NCBI RefSeq assembly: GCF_000429185.2
Contig: NZ_AUBJ02000001.1
Location: forward strand, 4,712,001 to 4,776,000
Source: Actinoalloteichus caeruleus DSM 43889
GTDB taxonomy: Bacteria; Actinomycetota; Actinomycetes; Mycobacteriales; Pseudonocardiaceae
DNA: 64,000 nucleotides
Direction of reading: 5' to 3'
Below the pieces are notes generated by a model, which did not search any database, was not told the DNA's origin, and saw only the letters and a list, made by a program, of their open reading frames with translations. This document shows positions 52,843 through 62,811 of this stretch, piece by piece. Each line of letters opens with the position of its first letter. The first letter of the stretch is position 1. Both the position numbers and the translations under genes were made by a program.

Positions 52843-53103
52843 TCAGATCCCGAAGCCGCCCTGAAACGTGGCCATCAGCCGCACCAACTGCTCGCGCAAC
52901 TGCTGCTGCTGGTTCGCGGCCATCGCGATCGACTGGCGGATCCGCTCCAGCTGCGCCAGGACCTCGGCGTGCCGGGCGGTGCCGTTGAGCACCGCCAGGT
53001 GCCCGGCGACCTCGTCCATCCGGCCCTGTTCCTGGCTGAGCCCGTAGGGCTCCAGCAGGGTGGTCGCGGCCTGTAAGCCTCCGATGATCTGCTGCATGTC
53101 CAC
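52843..53103 (-). CDS. 86-residue helical protein, probable N-terminal part of the deaminase toxin
   Basis: A short helical protein (MQQIIGGLQAATTLLEPYGL ... HAEVLAQLERIRQSIAMAAN followed by QQQQLREQLVRL). The helical hairpin size and position recall the N-terminal export domains of deaminase toxins secreted by WXG-type systems, but no WXG motif is present. GTG 53103 has AGGAGA 6 bases upstream. Its frame ends at TGA 52845-52843, while the linker to the deaminase continues in another frame, which suggests a frameshifted toxin gene. It could also be a true separate small gene. Confidence 0.6.
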   Translation of the reverse strand: MDMQQIIGGLQAATTLLEPYGLSQEQGRMDEVAGHLAVLNGTARHAEVLAQLERIRQSIAMAANQQQQLREQLVRLMATFQGGFGI

Positions 53104-53117
53104 GGCGGTTCTCCTGT

Positions 53118-53576
53118 TCAGGTGAGGGTGTCGACGGCGGCGGCGGAGGCGGCCTGGCCGATCAGCTCCCCGGCCCGCTGCGGGTGGGTGAGCGTCAGAC
53201 CACGGTCGTGGGGTGGGCGCCAGAGCACGGGAAGCACCCACGTCAGCGGCGGGGCACCGGCGGAGGTCAGGGTGAGGACCTTCCCGCCCAGTCGGGACAA
53301 GCTCGTCACCATCAGGGACGCCACGATCCCGGGGCCGGTGGTGATGGCCGTGGCCACCGCGTCGGCGTCGGGCACCAGGAGCGCCCCGGCCACCCGCCGG
53401 GCCTGCACGCACGGCAGACCGACCGGTTCGGCGGGGGCGTGTTCGGGACGCAACACCACGCCGAGCCGGCTCGCCTCCACCCGCAGCGGCACCGGCCGGT
53501 ACTGGGCCGGCCACCACACCACCACCTCGCCCACCGCGTTCCCGGGCATGACGACGTCGGGTGGTGGGCCGCTCAT
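53118..53576 (-). CDS. Hypothetical protein of the deaminase operon
   Basis: A 152-residue protein with many beta-type segments (VGEVVVWWPAQYRPVPLRVE, GKVLTLTSAGAPPLTWVLPV) and no TM or signal peptide. The family is not recognised. ATG 53576 overlaps the stop of the upstream small gene (ATGA), and the next gene starts 15 bases downstream. It belongs to a run of five minus-strand genes leading to the toxin, and may serve toxin export or folding. Confidence 0.62.
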   Translation of the reverse strand: MSGPPPDVVMPGNAVGEVVVWWPAQYRPVPLRVEASRLGVVLRPEHAPAEPVGLPCVQARRVAGALLVPDADAVATAITTGPGIVASLMVTSLSRLGGKVLTLTSAGAPPLTWVLPVLWRPPHDRGLTLTHPQRAGELIGQAASAAAVDTLT

Positions 53577-53734
53577 CGAAGGCCCCCACCGAGGAAGGGG
53601 CGGACCCGGCGGGCTCGGTGGGGCAGGGCGTAGCGGCGGATGCGGGAGGCGGGCCGTGCGTCCACCCGGGGGAGCAGCAGGGTGACGGCCTGGGTGACCG
53701 AGTCGGTGATCGTGGCGGTGGGGATCACGGTCAC
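53573..53734 (-). CDS. Very small gene in the deaminase operon (53 residues)
   Basis: GTG 53734 overlaps the upstream stop (GTGA), and TGA 53573-53575 overlaps the next ATG (ATGA). The peptide begins VTVIPTATITDSVTQAVTLL and ends in a very basic tail (RIRRYALPHRARRVRPFLGG followed by GLR). The perfect 4-base overlaps on both sides are the main evidence that it is real. No family recognised. Confidence 0.55.
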   Translation of the reverse strand: MTVIPTATITDSVTQAVTLLLPRVDARPASRIRRYALPHRARRVRPFLGGGLR

Positions 53735-54144
53735 CGCCTCGGCTGGCACTGGTCGGCGGCCTGGTCCAGCAGGCGGGCCAGGGACCGGGCCGGGCCGGGG
53801 CCCAGCATCAACGGCCAGTACGCGGCGACCTGGGAGGCCGATCGCAGCGTCAGCCTCGCCCCCGAGGCCAGGGCCCCGGGCATGGCGGTGGGTGCGACGG
53901 ACAGCGTTCGGGTCGTGGGTCCGATGTGCGCGGGGACCGCCAGGCGTCGCCGGGTTCGTAGGGCGGCGGCCACCTGCCGCACGCCCGAGGGCAGCACCAG
54001 GAACCTGGTTCCGCTGCCGACGAGGGCGACGGCGGAGCGCTCGACGGTGAGGGTGAGGGCGAGCGTGGTGAGCCGGCCGGTCGGGTCGACGGCGGGGACG
54101 GTGGCCGACCACTGGCGGCTGGTCCGTCGGGCCGGGGCGGTCAC
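53731..54144 (-). CDS. Hypothetical protein of the deaminase operon
   Basis: A 137-residue protein without TM (RQWSATVPAVDPTGRLTTLA ... GSGTRFLVLPSGVRQVAAAL), starting at GTG 54144, which overlaps the upstream membrane-protein stop (GTGA). The C-terminus ends ARLLDQAADQCQPRR. No family recognised. It is part of the translationally coupled minus-strand operon. Confidence 0.6.
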   Translation of the reverse strand: MTAPARRTSRQWSATVPAVDPTGRLTTLALTLTVERSAVALVGSGTRFLVLPSGVRQVAAALRTRRRLAVPAHIGPTTRTLSVAPTAMPGALASGARLTLRSASQVAAYWPLMLGPGPARSLARLLDQAADQCQPRR

Positions 54145-54680
54145 CTCCTCGGCTCCGTCCACAGCGGCAGCACACCGGCGAAAGCGGGGAGGGTGGGGGT
54201 GGTGGCGGAAGCGTCGAACGCCACCACCCCCGCCGGCCCGCGCCGGGGCGCATCGGTTGTGCGGGCCGGCTGCCGGGTGGGGGCGGCGGAAGTGTCGGGG
54301 GACTTCGCCGCCCCCGGTCGTCCCCCGGTTCGAGCGCGCGGGGTGGGGGACGACGGTGGGGGTGGTGTGGCGGCGGGCTGCCCTCCCGCCACCACACCGG
54401 GCCGGCCCCCAGGAGGAGGTGGGGCCAGCCGCTGGAAGGGGACGGCGCCGGGGGACGCCGTCCCCGGCCGGGCACACCTCGGGGAGTCGGGCGACGTGTC
54501 CGGCCTGTCCTGAGCTCGCAGGGCGAGGAGTTCCGCGACCGACACGCGGCGCGCGGGCGGTGGCGCGGGCGACGGATCGGGTATGGGGCCCGGACTGGTT
54601 CGGCGGTCGACGACGCACGCCGCCGTCCAGAACGCGCCTCCGACCAGCGCGCAGATCCCCACGAGCACGAGCCCGTCCAC
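54141..54680 (-). CDS. Membrane-anchored Pro-rich protein, first gene of the deaminase operon
   Basis: A 179-residue protein. The N-terminal TM (DGLVLVGICALVGGAFWTAA) is followed by a long Pro/Ala/Arg-rich cytoplasmic or exported region of low complexity. GTG 54680 has GGAGGTAGGG upstream, and an A/T-rich divergent promoter region separates it from the XRE regulator. TACAAT (about 54693-54698, minus) could be its -10 box. It begins the operon that ends with the toxin/immunity genes. Function unknown. Confidence 0.6.
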   Translation of the reverse strand: MDGLVLVGICALVGGAFWTAACVVDRRTSPGPIPDPSPAPPPARRVSVAELLALRAQDRPDTSPDSPRCARPGTASPGAVPFQRLAPPPPGGRPGVVAGGQPAATPPPPSSPTPRARTGGRPGAAKSPDTSAAPTRQPARTTDAPRRGPAGVVAFDASATTPTLPAFAGVLPLWTEPRR

Positions 54681-54806
54681 CCCTACCTCCAGTGATTGTA
54701 TGATCGCTGTCGGTGATCAATGGTCTTAGGGTTAATGCACGTTCTGACAGTGCGGTCAAGGCCGCAAACAAACCCTCAATTCCGTCGAACACCCCCCATG
54801 AATGGC

Positions 54807-54812
54807 TATGAT
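54807..54812 (+). promoter_or_regulatory. Extended -10 promoter of the XRE-TPR regulator
   Basis: TATGAT with an upstream TGG (extended -10-like) lies 28 bases before ATG 54841. A weak GTCGAA 17 bases further up could serve as -35. The 54681-54840 segment is A/T-rich for this genome. Confidence 0.45.
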
Positions 54813-54840
54813 CAGAGGGCCCGGGAATCGTGGAGGCACC

Positions 54841-56187
54841 ATGACCAAGGGGACGCCGACTCCGAACCTCGCGCTGGATCGCGCGCTGCGGCACCTCGGA
54901 TGGACGCTCGCGGTGGCGGCGGAACGCGTCAACGAAGCATACGAGGAAAGAACCGGGAGTCCTGGTGCCTAGGACGCGGAGTCCATTCGGAGACTTCTGA
55001 GGGGGAAGGTCACGTGGCCGCACCCTGACTATCGGGCCGCGCTCCGAAGCGTGTTCCGGGTCCGTTCCGACAGTGACATCGGGTTCTACAGCACGCGTCG
55101 CCGGACCACGGCGAAGCTGAGGGGGGAAAGGGAGAAGGAGGAGGACGTGCGTCGAATAGATTTCCTGCGCGGACTTGCGGCGGTCACCGGTAGCGCGCTG
55201 ACCGGAGGGAGCCTCGCGGCGACCCTGGATGACGCGGCTCGGACCACCGCCACCGCACCACAGGTCATCGGCAAGGAACACGTAGCACAGGTCAGGGACG
55301 CCACCGCGCTCCTCCGCTCCAGTGACCACGCGGGCACCCCCCTCTCCTTGCAGGCGATGGCGGGTCAGCTGCGCTGGGCCGTTGAACTCCTGGACGCCTC
55401 GGCGTCCCACCAGGACCGGGTCGACCTGCACGCCGAGGTGGGGAACCTGGCCGAGGTGGTCGGTTGGGCCTACTTCGACCAAGGGCACCACCACAGTGCG
55501 GACAGGTACTTCCGCATTGGCCTGCACTGCGCTGATGTCGCGGGGAGTTGGTGGCTCAGGTCCGAGATCCTGTCGGACATGGCCCGGCAAGCCATCTACA
55601 TCGGGCAGCCCGACGAAGCGCTCACCCTGCTGGGCGCGGCACGAGTTCGCGAGGACAGGATCTCACCCCTGCGCCGCGCCAACCTGTCGGCAGTGCAGGC
55701 GCGCGCACACGGGGCGCTCGGGAACGCCGAGGAGTGCCTGCGTTCCGTCAAGCAAGCCGAGGACCATTTCAATCAGCACGACAGAGAATCTGACGACAAG
55801 GATGATCCGAACTTCGGTGAATACGCGACCTACTACAGCGCGGCGCAGCTGCACGGCGACACGGCGGGCGGGCTGTCCAGAATCGCGGCCAGGGGTGTGC
55901 ACTTCACTGAGACGTGCCGGCGACTGCGGTTCGCGGTCGATCACTACCCAGCCGAATACTTCCGGTCCGCGCTGTCCAGCCAATCGAGGCTGGTCGCCCT
56001 GCTGCTGCGGCACGGCGACCAGGACGAGGCTGCCGCTGTTGGGATGCAGGTGCTGGGGCAGGTGCGAGGTATTCCGTCCCGGCGCCTGCGGGACAAAATC
56101 GCCGAGATCCGCGCCGCCGCGCGGGGCAACTACCGTCCAGTGGCTGAACTTCGACAGAAGGCCACCAACGTCCTCCACCGCGCCTGA
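54841..56187 (+). pseudogene. XRE family regulator with TPR domain, with in-frame TAG at codon 44
   Basis: ATG 54841 has GGAGGCACC upstream. The N-terminal HTH reads LALDRALRHLGWTLAVAAER ... NEAYEERTGSPGA, then TAG (54970-54972), then DAESIRRLLRGKVTWPHPDY in the same frame, a typical XRE HTH of large Streptomyces/Pseudonocardia regulators that usually have Tyr at the TAG site (TAC to TAG change). After DVRRIDFLRGLAAVTGSALT come TPR-like helices to 56187 (448 codons in total). Translation could restart at GTG 55051, giving the TPR part without a full HTH. It is a nonsense mutation, an error or readthrough. Confidence 0.75.
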
Positions 56188-56198
56188 TGGGAGCAAGC

Positions 56199-56453
56199 AT
56201 GAACACGGACACCCCCGCGCGCGACGCGGTCGCCGAGCTCGTCGCGGGGGCGGGAGCCGTCGTGTCCCCGGCCGTTGATGCGTTCGTGCGGGCGAGGGCC
56301 GAGGATCCGCACTCCGTCGTGCGCACCGTCCTCGCCAGGCTGTCCGGTGGGATGCGCGCGGAGGGGGCGCCGGCCTACGGCCTCGGCTCCGCTCGGCTGA
56401 CCGTTCTCGACGTCCTGGACCGACAGGTGACCGTGGTGGTCACCGCCGACTAG
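56199..56453 (+). CDS. Small hypothetical protein next to the XRE regulator
   Basis: An 84-residue protein (ARDAVAELVAGAGAVVSPAV ... RLTVLDVLDRQVTVVVTAD) with no TM. ATG 56199 follows GGGAGC by 6 bases; ATG 56187, which overlaps the regulator stop (TGATG), has no ribosome site. It is likely co-transcribed with the XRE-TPR gene. Family not recognised. Confidence 0.6.
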   Translation: MNTDTPARDAVAELVAGAGAVVSPAVDAFVRARAEDPHSVVRTVLARLSGGMRAEGAPAYGLGSARLTVLDVLDRQVTVVVTAD

Positions 56454-56645
56454 CGCCGGCCGGCCCTTCCCGAGCGCCCCCATCGAGCCCCCGCGCCCCG
56501 GGGCTCCGACCGGTCCTCGCGACCCCCGGATCCTGCCGGAGGTCGCGGGGACCAACCATGCCGTCATTCCTGACCGACGTCGTCGGCGTCCGGCGGGCGG
56601 CGGGCGTGATCAGCGGGAGCGGCGAACCTGGGTGAGACTGTCCGG

Positions 56646-57740
56646 ATGAGCCAGGAGCACCGGAGCCCGGCCCAGCGGGCCGGCGACGTCGGACGGAACG
56701 CCCAGTCGACCCTGGGCCGGATCCGCGACCGGCACCCCGGGCTCGACCGGTTGATGCGGGCGGGCACCCGGTACTCCGAACACCACGGCGACCACTACGC
56801 GGCGGCCATCACCTACTTCAGCGTCCTCGCGTTGGTGCCGCTGCTGATGGTCGCGTTCGCGGTGGCCGGGTTCGTGCTCTTCAACAACCAGCAGCTGTTG
56901 GACCAGGCGCGGACGGCGATCACCGAGGCCGCCCCAACCCCGGACCTCAGCTCCACGTTGAACGAGGTCGTCACCCAGGCCATCGACCAGCGCACCGTCG
57001 TCGGCATCCTCGGGCTGCTCACCGCCCTCTACTCCGGTCTTGGCTGGATGACGAACCTCCGCAACGCGTTGACCGCGCAGTGGAACCAGAGCTTCGAGCA
57101 GCCGCCGTTCGTCACCCGCCTGGTCCGCGACCTGCTCGCGTTGGTCGGCCTCGGGTTGGCCCTGGTCGTCAGCATTGGCCTGACCGTCGTCGGCTCGGCG
57201 TTCGCCAGCGAGATCCTCGACCTGTTCGGGGTGGAGCGGACGGCGGCGGCACGGGCTTCGCTGTGGGTGGTGAGCCTGCTGCTCGTCCTCGCCGCGAACT
57301 GGTTGGTGTTCACCTGGGTACTGGCGAAGCTGCCCCGGAAACCCGTCACCCTGCGCTCCGCGATGTGGGGTGGGCTGGTGGCGGCGGTGGGGATCGAGCT
57401 GCTCAAGCAGCTCGGCGGCGTCTACCTCCAGTCGGTGGCGCGGTCCCCGGCCGGCGCCGCCTTCGGTTCGGTGCTCGGTCTCCTCGTCCTCATCTACCTC
57501 GTGGCGCGGTTCCTGCTGTTCGTCGCGGCCTGGACAGCCTCGGCCACGGAGAACCTGGCGCACACCGACGCCGCCGGCCACCAGCCGCCGGCGCCGCCGG
57601 TGTCGACCGAGCTGCCGGTGGCCCTGAGCCGCACCGACGACCGGACCGGCCTGGGAGGGAACCGGCTGGCGGCCGGGATGTTCGGGGTCGGGGTGTTGAC
57701 CGGTCTCGGGGCCGGCAGGTGGTGGCGACGCCGAGGCTGA
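56646..57740 (+). CDS. YihY/UPF0761 family membrane protein, copy 2
   Basis: A 364-residue paralogue of 49718-50896 with the same motifs (DHYAAAITYFSVLALVPLLM, YSGLGWMTNLRNALTAQWN, AAFGSVLGLLVLIYLVARFL) and six TM helices. Unlike copy 1 it has a short N-terminus. ATG 56646 has a weak ribosome site, with CTGGGTGAGACTGTCCGG upstream. It lies in the conserved position before the carboxypeptidase-like and sdh genes, so it is probably the ancestral copy. Function unknown. Confidence 0.91.
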   Translation: MSQEHRSPAQRAGDVGRNAQSTLGRIRDRHPGLDRLMRAGTRYSEHHGDHYAAAITYFSVLALVPLLMVAFAVAGFVLFNNQQLLDQARTAITEAAPTPDLSSTLNEVVTQAIDQRTVVGILGLLTALYSGLGWMTNLRNALTAQWNQSFEQPPFVTRLVRDLLALVGLGLALVVSIGLTVVGSAFASEILDLFGVERTAAARASLWVVSLLLVLAANWLVFTWVLAKLPRKPVTLRSAMWGGLVAAVGIELLKQLGGVYLQSVARSPAGAAFGSVLGLLVLIYLVARFLLFVAAWTASATENLAHTDAAGHQPPAPPVSTELPVALSRTDDRTGLGGNRLAAGMFGVGVLTGLGAGRWWRRRG

Positions 57741-57913
57741 CGAGACCGACGGGGCTGAGGCTCCCCACACCGGGGTGACGGCCTGACGGGGGCGGCGTTC
57801 GGCGTGCTGCCAGCGCTCGGGTGGCTCCTGTCGCGTCTGCCGGCGGAGACGGGGCGAACGCGGACGGCGGCAGGGCCGGCGCGACGTCGCTCCGCCGGCG
57901 GTGGTGCCCGGCG

Positions 57914-59305
57914 TCAGCCCTGTTGCGGGGGGTTCTGGTTCGGGGGCGGCCACAGCCAGTCCTCGGTGGCCTTCGCGGCCTCCTCCCGCTGCTTGGCGGC
58001 CCGGCGGGCGGCGGCCTTCCGGCGCGCCGCGCGGTCCCGCAACGTCAGCACGGTGAAGAACAGCACCACGACGCCGGCGAGGATGGTCAGGGGAAGCCCG
58101 AAGCTGCCGAACATCGAGGTGTCCCCGGCCCGGTCGGCCAGCCTGGGCTGGTCCTGTGCCGTGACCGGCTCGTCGGCGTCCCCACCGGCTGCGGAGGCGT
58201 CGCCGCTCTCACCGGCCTCGGCCGCGTCATCGGACTCGGGCGGCGAGGTGTCCAGGGTGCCCACCCCGGACTCCGCCGGCAGGGCGAAACCGTAGTCGAG
58301 CAGCGATGCCGCCTGCTGCCACAACGGGGTGACGGGCTCCCCCCGCAGCAGCACCACGCCGAGGCGACGTCCGTCGCGTTCGGCCGCCCCGGCGAAGGTG
58401 TAGCGGGCGTCGTCGGTGAAGCTGTCGCGGCCTCCCAGCGCCCCCGGGTAGTTGGCCAGCAGGTCGCTGTCGTTGACCAGCGGTCCGAGCGCTCCGCCCG
58501 GCAGCGGCAGCTCGGGGCTGCTGAACGCGCTCAGGTAGTCCTCGTTGCCCAGGGCCTCGCGCAGGAACAGCGTCACGTCGTAGGCCGACGTGCTGATGCC
58601 GGGGGCCTCCAGGCCGGAGGGGGTGGTGGCCCTGGTGTCCAGGGCGCCCAGCTCCTCGGCGACCGCGTTCATCCGGTCCAGGGTGGCGGGGATCCCCCCG
58701 AGCTGGCGGGCCAACGCGTTGGCGGCGTCGTTCCCGGAGGCCATCACCAGGCCGTTGACCACCTGGCGGGTGGTGTACTCGGTGTTGGCGGCGATGCCCA
58801 TCGCCGCGCCACCCTGAGCCACGTCCTCGGGGGTCCCGACGACGATGTCCTCCATGCCGAGGTCCCGAAGCGCGACCAACGCGGTCAGGATCTTCATCGT
58901 CGCCGCGGGCCGGTGCCGGCCGTGCGGGTCCCGGGCCGCCAGCACCTCGCCGGAGCCCAGGTCGGCGACCACCCAGGACGCCGCCGTCACGTCGGCGGGG
59001 GCCGGGGGAGCGCCCTCGGGCAGCACTTCGCCGCACTCGCCGAGCCGTTCACCGCCGACCGGTTCGTCCGGAACGGCCAGGGGTGGGGGAGGACCCTCCC
59101 CCGGCGCGAGACCCTCGGTGTCACTCGGCGCGGCGGGTGGGCTCTCCCGCACCGGGCACTCGGTCCCGTTCTGGTCCTGGGTGAGAGCCGCGGGTTGCCA
59201 CGACGGGGATGCCACCGCGGTGCCTGTCACCAGTCCGAGTGGGGCCAGCAGAGCGGCACCCACGCCGATGGACAGAGCCGCGGCGAAGCGACGACGAGCC
59301 GGCAT
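57914..59305 (-). CDS. D-alanyl-D-alanine carboxypeptidase homologue lacking catalytic motifs
   Basis: A 463-residue exported protein of the PBP5-like S11 family. It has a signal peptide (PARRRFAAALSIGVGAALLA), a Pro-rich linker, the peptidase domain (about residues 105-370) and a C-terminal TM (FGLPLTILAGVVVLFFTV) with a basic cytoplasmic tail. SGN is kept (MASGNDAAN), but the nucleophile motif SxxK is changed to ATMK (RPAATMKILTAL), and KTG is changed to RDS (GGRDSFTDDARYTF). It is therefore predicted to be inactive as a peptidase, perhaps a binding or regulatory protein. ATG 59305 is chosen for its signal peptide. Confidence 0.9.
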   Translation of the reverse strand: MPARRRFAAALSIGVGAALLAPLGLVTGTAVASPSWQPAALTQDQNGTECPVRESPPAAPSDTEGLAPGEGPPPPLAVPDEPVGGERLGECGEVLPEGAPPAPADVTAASWVVADLGSGEVLAARDPHGRHRPAATMKILTALVALRDLGMEDIVVGTPEDVAQGGAAMGIAANTEYTTRQVVNGLVMASGNDAANALARQLGGIPATLDRMNAVAEELGALDTRATTPSGLEAPGISTSAYDVTLFLREALGNEDYLSAFSSPELPLPGGALGPLVNDSDLLANYPGALGGRDSFTDDARYTFAGAAERDGRRLGVVLLRGEPVTPLWQQAASLLDYGFALPAESGVGTLDTSPPESDDAAEAGESGDASAAGGDADEPVTAQDQPRLADRAGDTSMFGSFGLPLTILAGVVVLFFTVLTLRDRAARRKAAARRAAKQREEAAKATEDWLWPPPNQNPPQQG

Positions 59306-59680
59306 AGACACGCTTCTCAGGCTAGCCACCCCACTCTGCGTGATCGCACCGGCCACCGGAGCTGTCAAGGTTTCAATCGCCTTCGCTGGCATGGGGGAAC
59401 GTCCTCGGCGTTCGGGGACGGCAGCCCGGGGCCTGCCACCACCACGGGTTGGGCGGCCGACGCGACGGCACGTCGGCGGCACGGGAAGGGGGAGGGGAGC
59501 GACGGAGACGAGCGGGAAGGCGGGAACGGGCCGCGCCCCGAGCCGGGCGGCGGGGGCGGGGCGCTCACCGGGATCGCCGAGGGCGCTCGGCGGTGGGAGG
59601 AGCGCCGGGACCGAGGACGGCCGCCGGCGCGACCCCGTCCGGGCCGGCGCAGGCCGGCCCGGACGCGGGTAAGGAGGGGG
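59306..59680. other. Intergenic region between carboxypeptidase homologue and sdhB
   Basis: About 375 bases that should hold the promoter of the carboxypeptidase homologue and the end of the sdh transcript (terminator at 59637-59664). No gene is supported. A less GC-rich stretch around 59340-59390 may be the promoter. Confidence 0.45.
59637..59664 (-). terminator. Terminator of the sdh operon
   Basis: A perfect 12-bp stem GTCCGGGCCGGC/GCCGGCCCGGAC (59637-59648 with 59653-59664) around GCAG, 17 bases after the sdhB stop on the minus strand. Confidence 0.75.
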
Positions 59681-60483
59681 TCAGACCCTGCGGAAGAGCA
59701 GGGCCCGCTTGACCTCCTGGATCGCCTGCGTGACCTGGATGCCTCGCGGGCAGGCGTCCGTGCAGTTGAACGTCGTGCGGCACCGCCACACGCCCTCGTT
59801 GTCGTTGAGGATGTCCAGCCGCTCCTCGGCGCCCTCGTCCCGGCTGTCGAAGATGAACCGGTGGGCGTTGACGATCGCCGCCGGGCCGAAGTAGGAACCC
59901 TCGGTCCAGAACACCGGGCAGGACGTCGTGCACGCGGCGCACAGGATGCACTTGGTGGTGTCGTCGAACCGGGCGCGGTCCGCCGAGGACTGGAGGCGCT
60001 CCCGCGTCGGCTCGTTGCCGGTGGTGACCAGGTAGGGCTTCACCGCCCGGTAGGCCTCGAAGAACGGCTCCATGTCGACGATCAGGTCCTTCTCCACGGG
60101 AAGGCCCTTGATCGGCTCGATGCTGATGGTGGTGTGCTTCCCGCCGCCCGCCAGCAGGTCCTTGATCAGCACCTTGCAGGCGAGCCGGTTGATGCCGTTG
60201 ATCCGCATCGCGTCGGACCCGCAGATGCCGTGGGCGCAGGAACGGCGGAACGCCAGCGTGCCGTCCAGGTACCACTTGACGTGGTGCAGCAGGTTCAGCA
60301 CGCGGTCGGTCGGCAGGGCCGGTACGTCGAAGGACTCCCAGTAGGGCTCGTCCGCGTCGCCCTCCGGGTTGTACCGGCGGATCTTCACGGTGACGACGAC
60401 GGAGCCCTCCGGGGCGGGGGGCGGCGCGGCCGGGTCGTTCCGCGAGTCGTCGGTGCCCGGCTTCTCTGTGGTGGGTGCGGACA

Positions 60484-60484
<1 letters not shown>
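59681..60484 (-). CDS. sdhB: Succinate dehydrogenase iron-sulfur subunit
   Basis: A 267-residue peripheral membrane protein that passes electrons from FAD to the quinone site. The 2Fe-2S motif (RRSCAHGICGSDAMRINGIN), the 4Fe-4S motif CILCAACTTSCPV and the 3Fe-4S motif CRTTFNCTDACPRGI are all complete. ATG 60484 shares its first base with the last base of the sdhA TGA (TGATG). It is the last gene of the sdhCDAB operon. An extended Pro/Glu N-terminus of about 25 residues precedes the conserved part. Confidence 0.97.
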
Positions 60485-62268
<1,784 letters not shown>

Positions 62269-62294
62269 GAGCGTCTCTCCGTCTTCACTGCGCC

Positions 62295-62322
62295 GACCCC
62301 GGGTGGTCGCCCACCCGGGGTC
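62295..62322 (-). other. Intercistronic hairpin between sdhD and sdhA
   Basis: A perfect 12-bp stem (GACCCCGGGTGG/CCACCCGGGGTC, 62295-62306 with 62311-62322) with loop TCGC within the 118-base gap. It may set the ratio of membrane to catalytic subunit mRNA as a processing or partial-termination site. Confidence 0.6.
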
Positions 62323-62386
62323 GCCCGCACTTCTCGCGTCGGACGGCGCCTACCGCGTCGCCGTCGGGGGACCCGGGGGACCGGCG

Positions 62387-62809
62387 TCAGTTACCGATGT
62401 TGGGGTCGAAGGTGAACAGCACGAAGGTCCCGACGGCGATCGTGACGATCATCGAGACGTAGAGCAGCATCTTCAACCAGAAGCGGGTCTGGTCCTTGCG
62501 CGCGTAGTCGTTGATGACGGTGCGCAGGCCGTTGCCGCCGTGGAGACCGGCCAGCCACAGCATGGTCAGGTCCCAGAACTGCCAGAACGGCGAGGCCCAC
62601 CGACCGGCGACGAACGCGAAGTTGATGCGCTGCACGCCGTCGTCCAGGAACAGCATGATGAGCAGGTGGCCCAGCACCAGGAAGACCAGCAGCAGGCCGG
62701 ACAGGCGCATGAACAACCAGCTGTACAGCTCGAAGTTGCTGCGCCGCGCCGCCGGGCGCTGCGGGGAACGGGGCTTGTCCACCGAGAAGGGGGCGTCGGT
62801 CACGGACAT
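62387..62809 (-). CDS. sdhD: Succinate dehydrogenase hydrophobic membrane anchor
   Basis: A 140-residue protein with three TM helices (LSGLLLVFLVLGHLLIMLFL with a heme-region His, a second after FWDLTMLWLAGLHGGNGLRT and a third MLLYVSMIVTIAVGTFVLFT). It helps bind heme and quinone. ATG 62809 is 3 bases after the sdhC stop, so the two anchor genes are closely coupled. Normal length. Confidence 0.94.
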   Translation of the reverse strand: MSVTDAPFSVDKPRSPQRPAARRSNFELYSWLFMRLSGLLLVFLVLGHLLIMLFLDDGVQRINFAFVAGRWASPFWQFWDLTMLWLAGLHGGNGLRTVINDYARKDQTRFWLKMLLYVSMIVTIAVGTFVLFTFDPNIGN

Positions 62810-62811
62810 GG

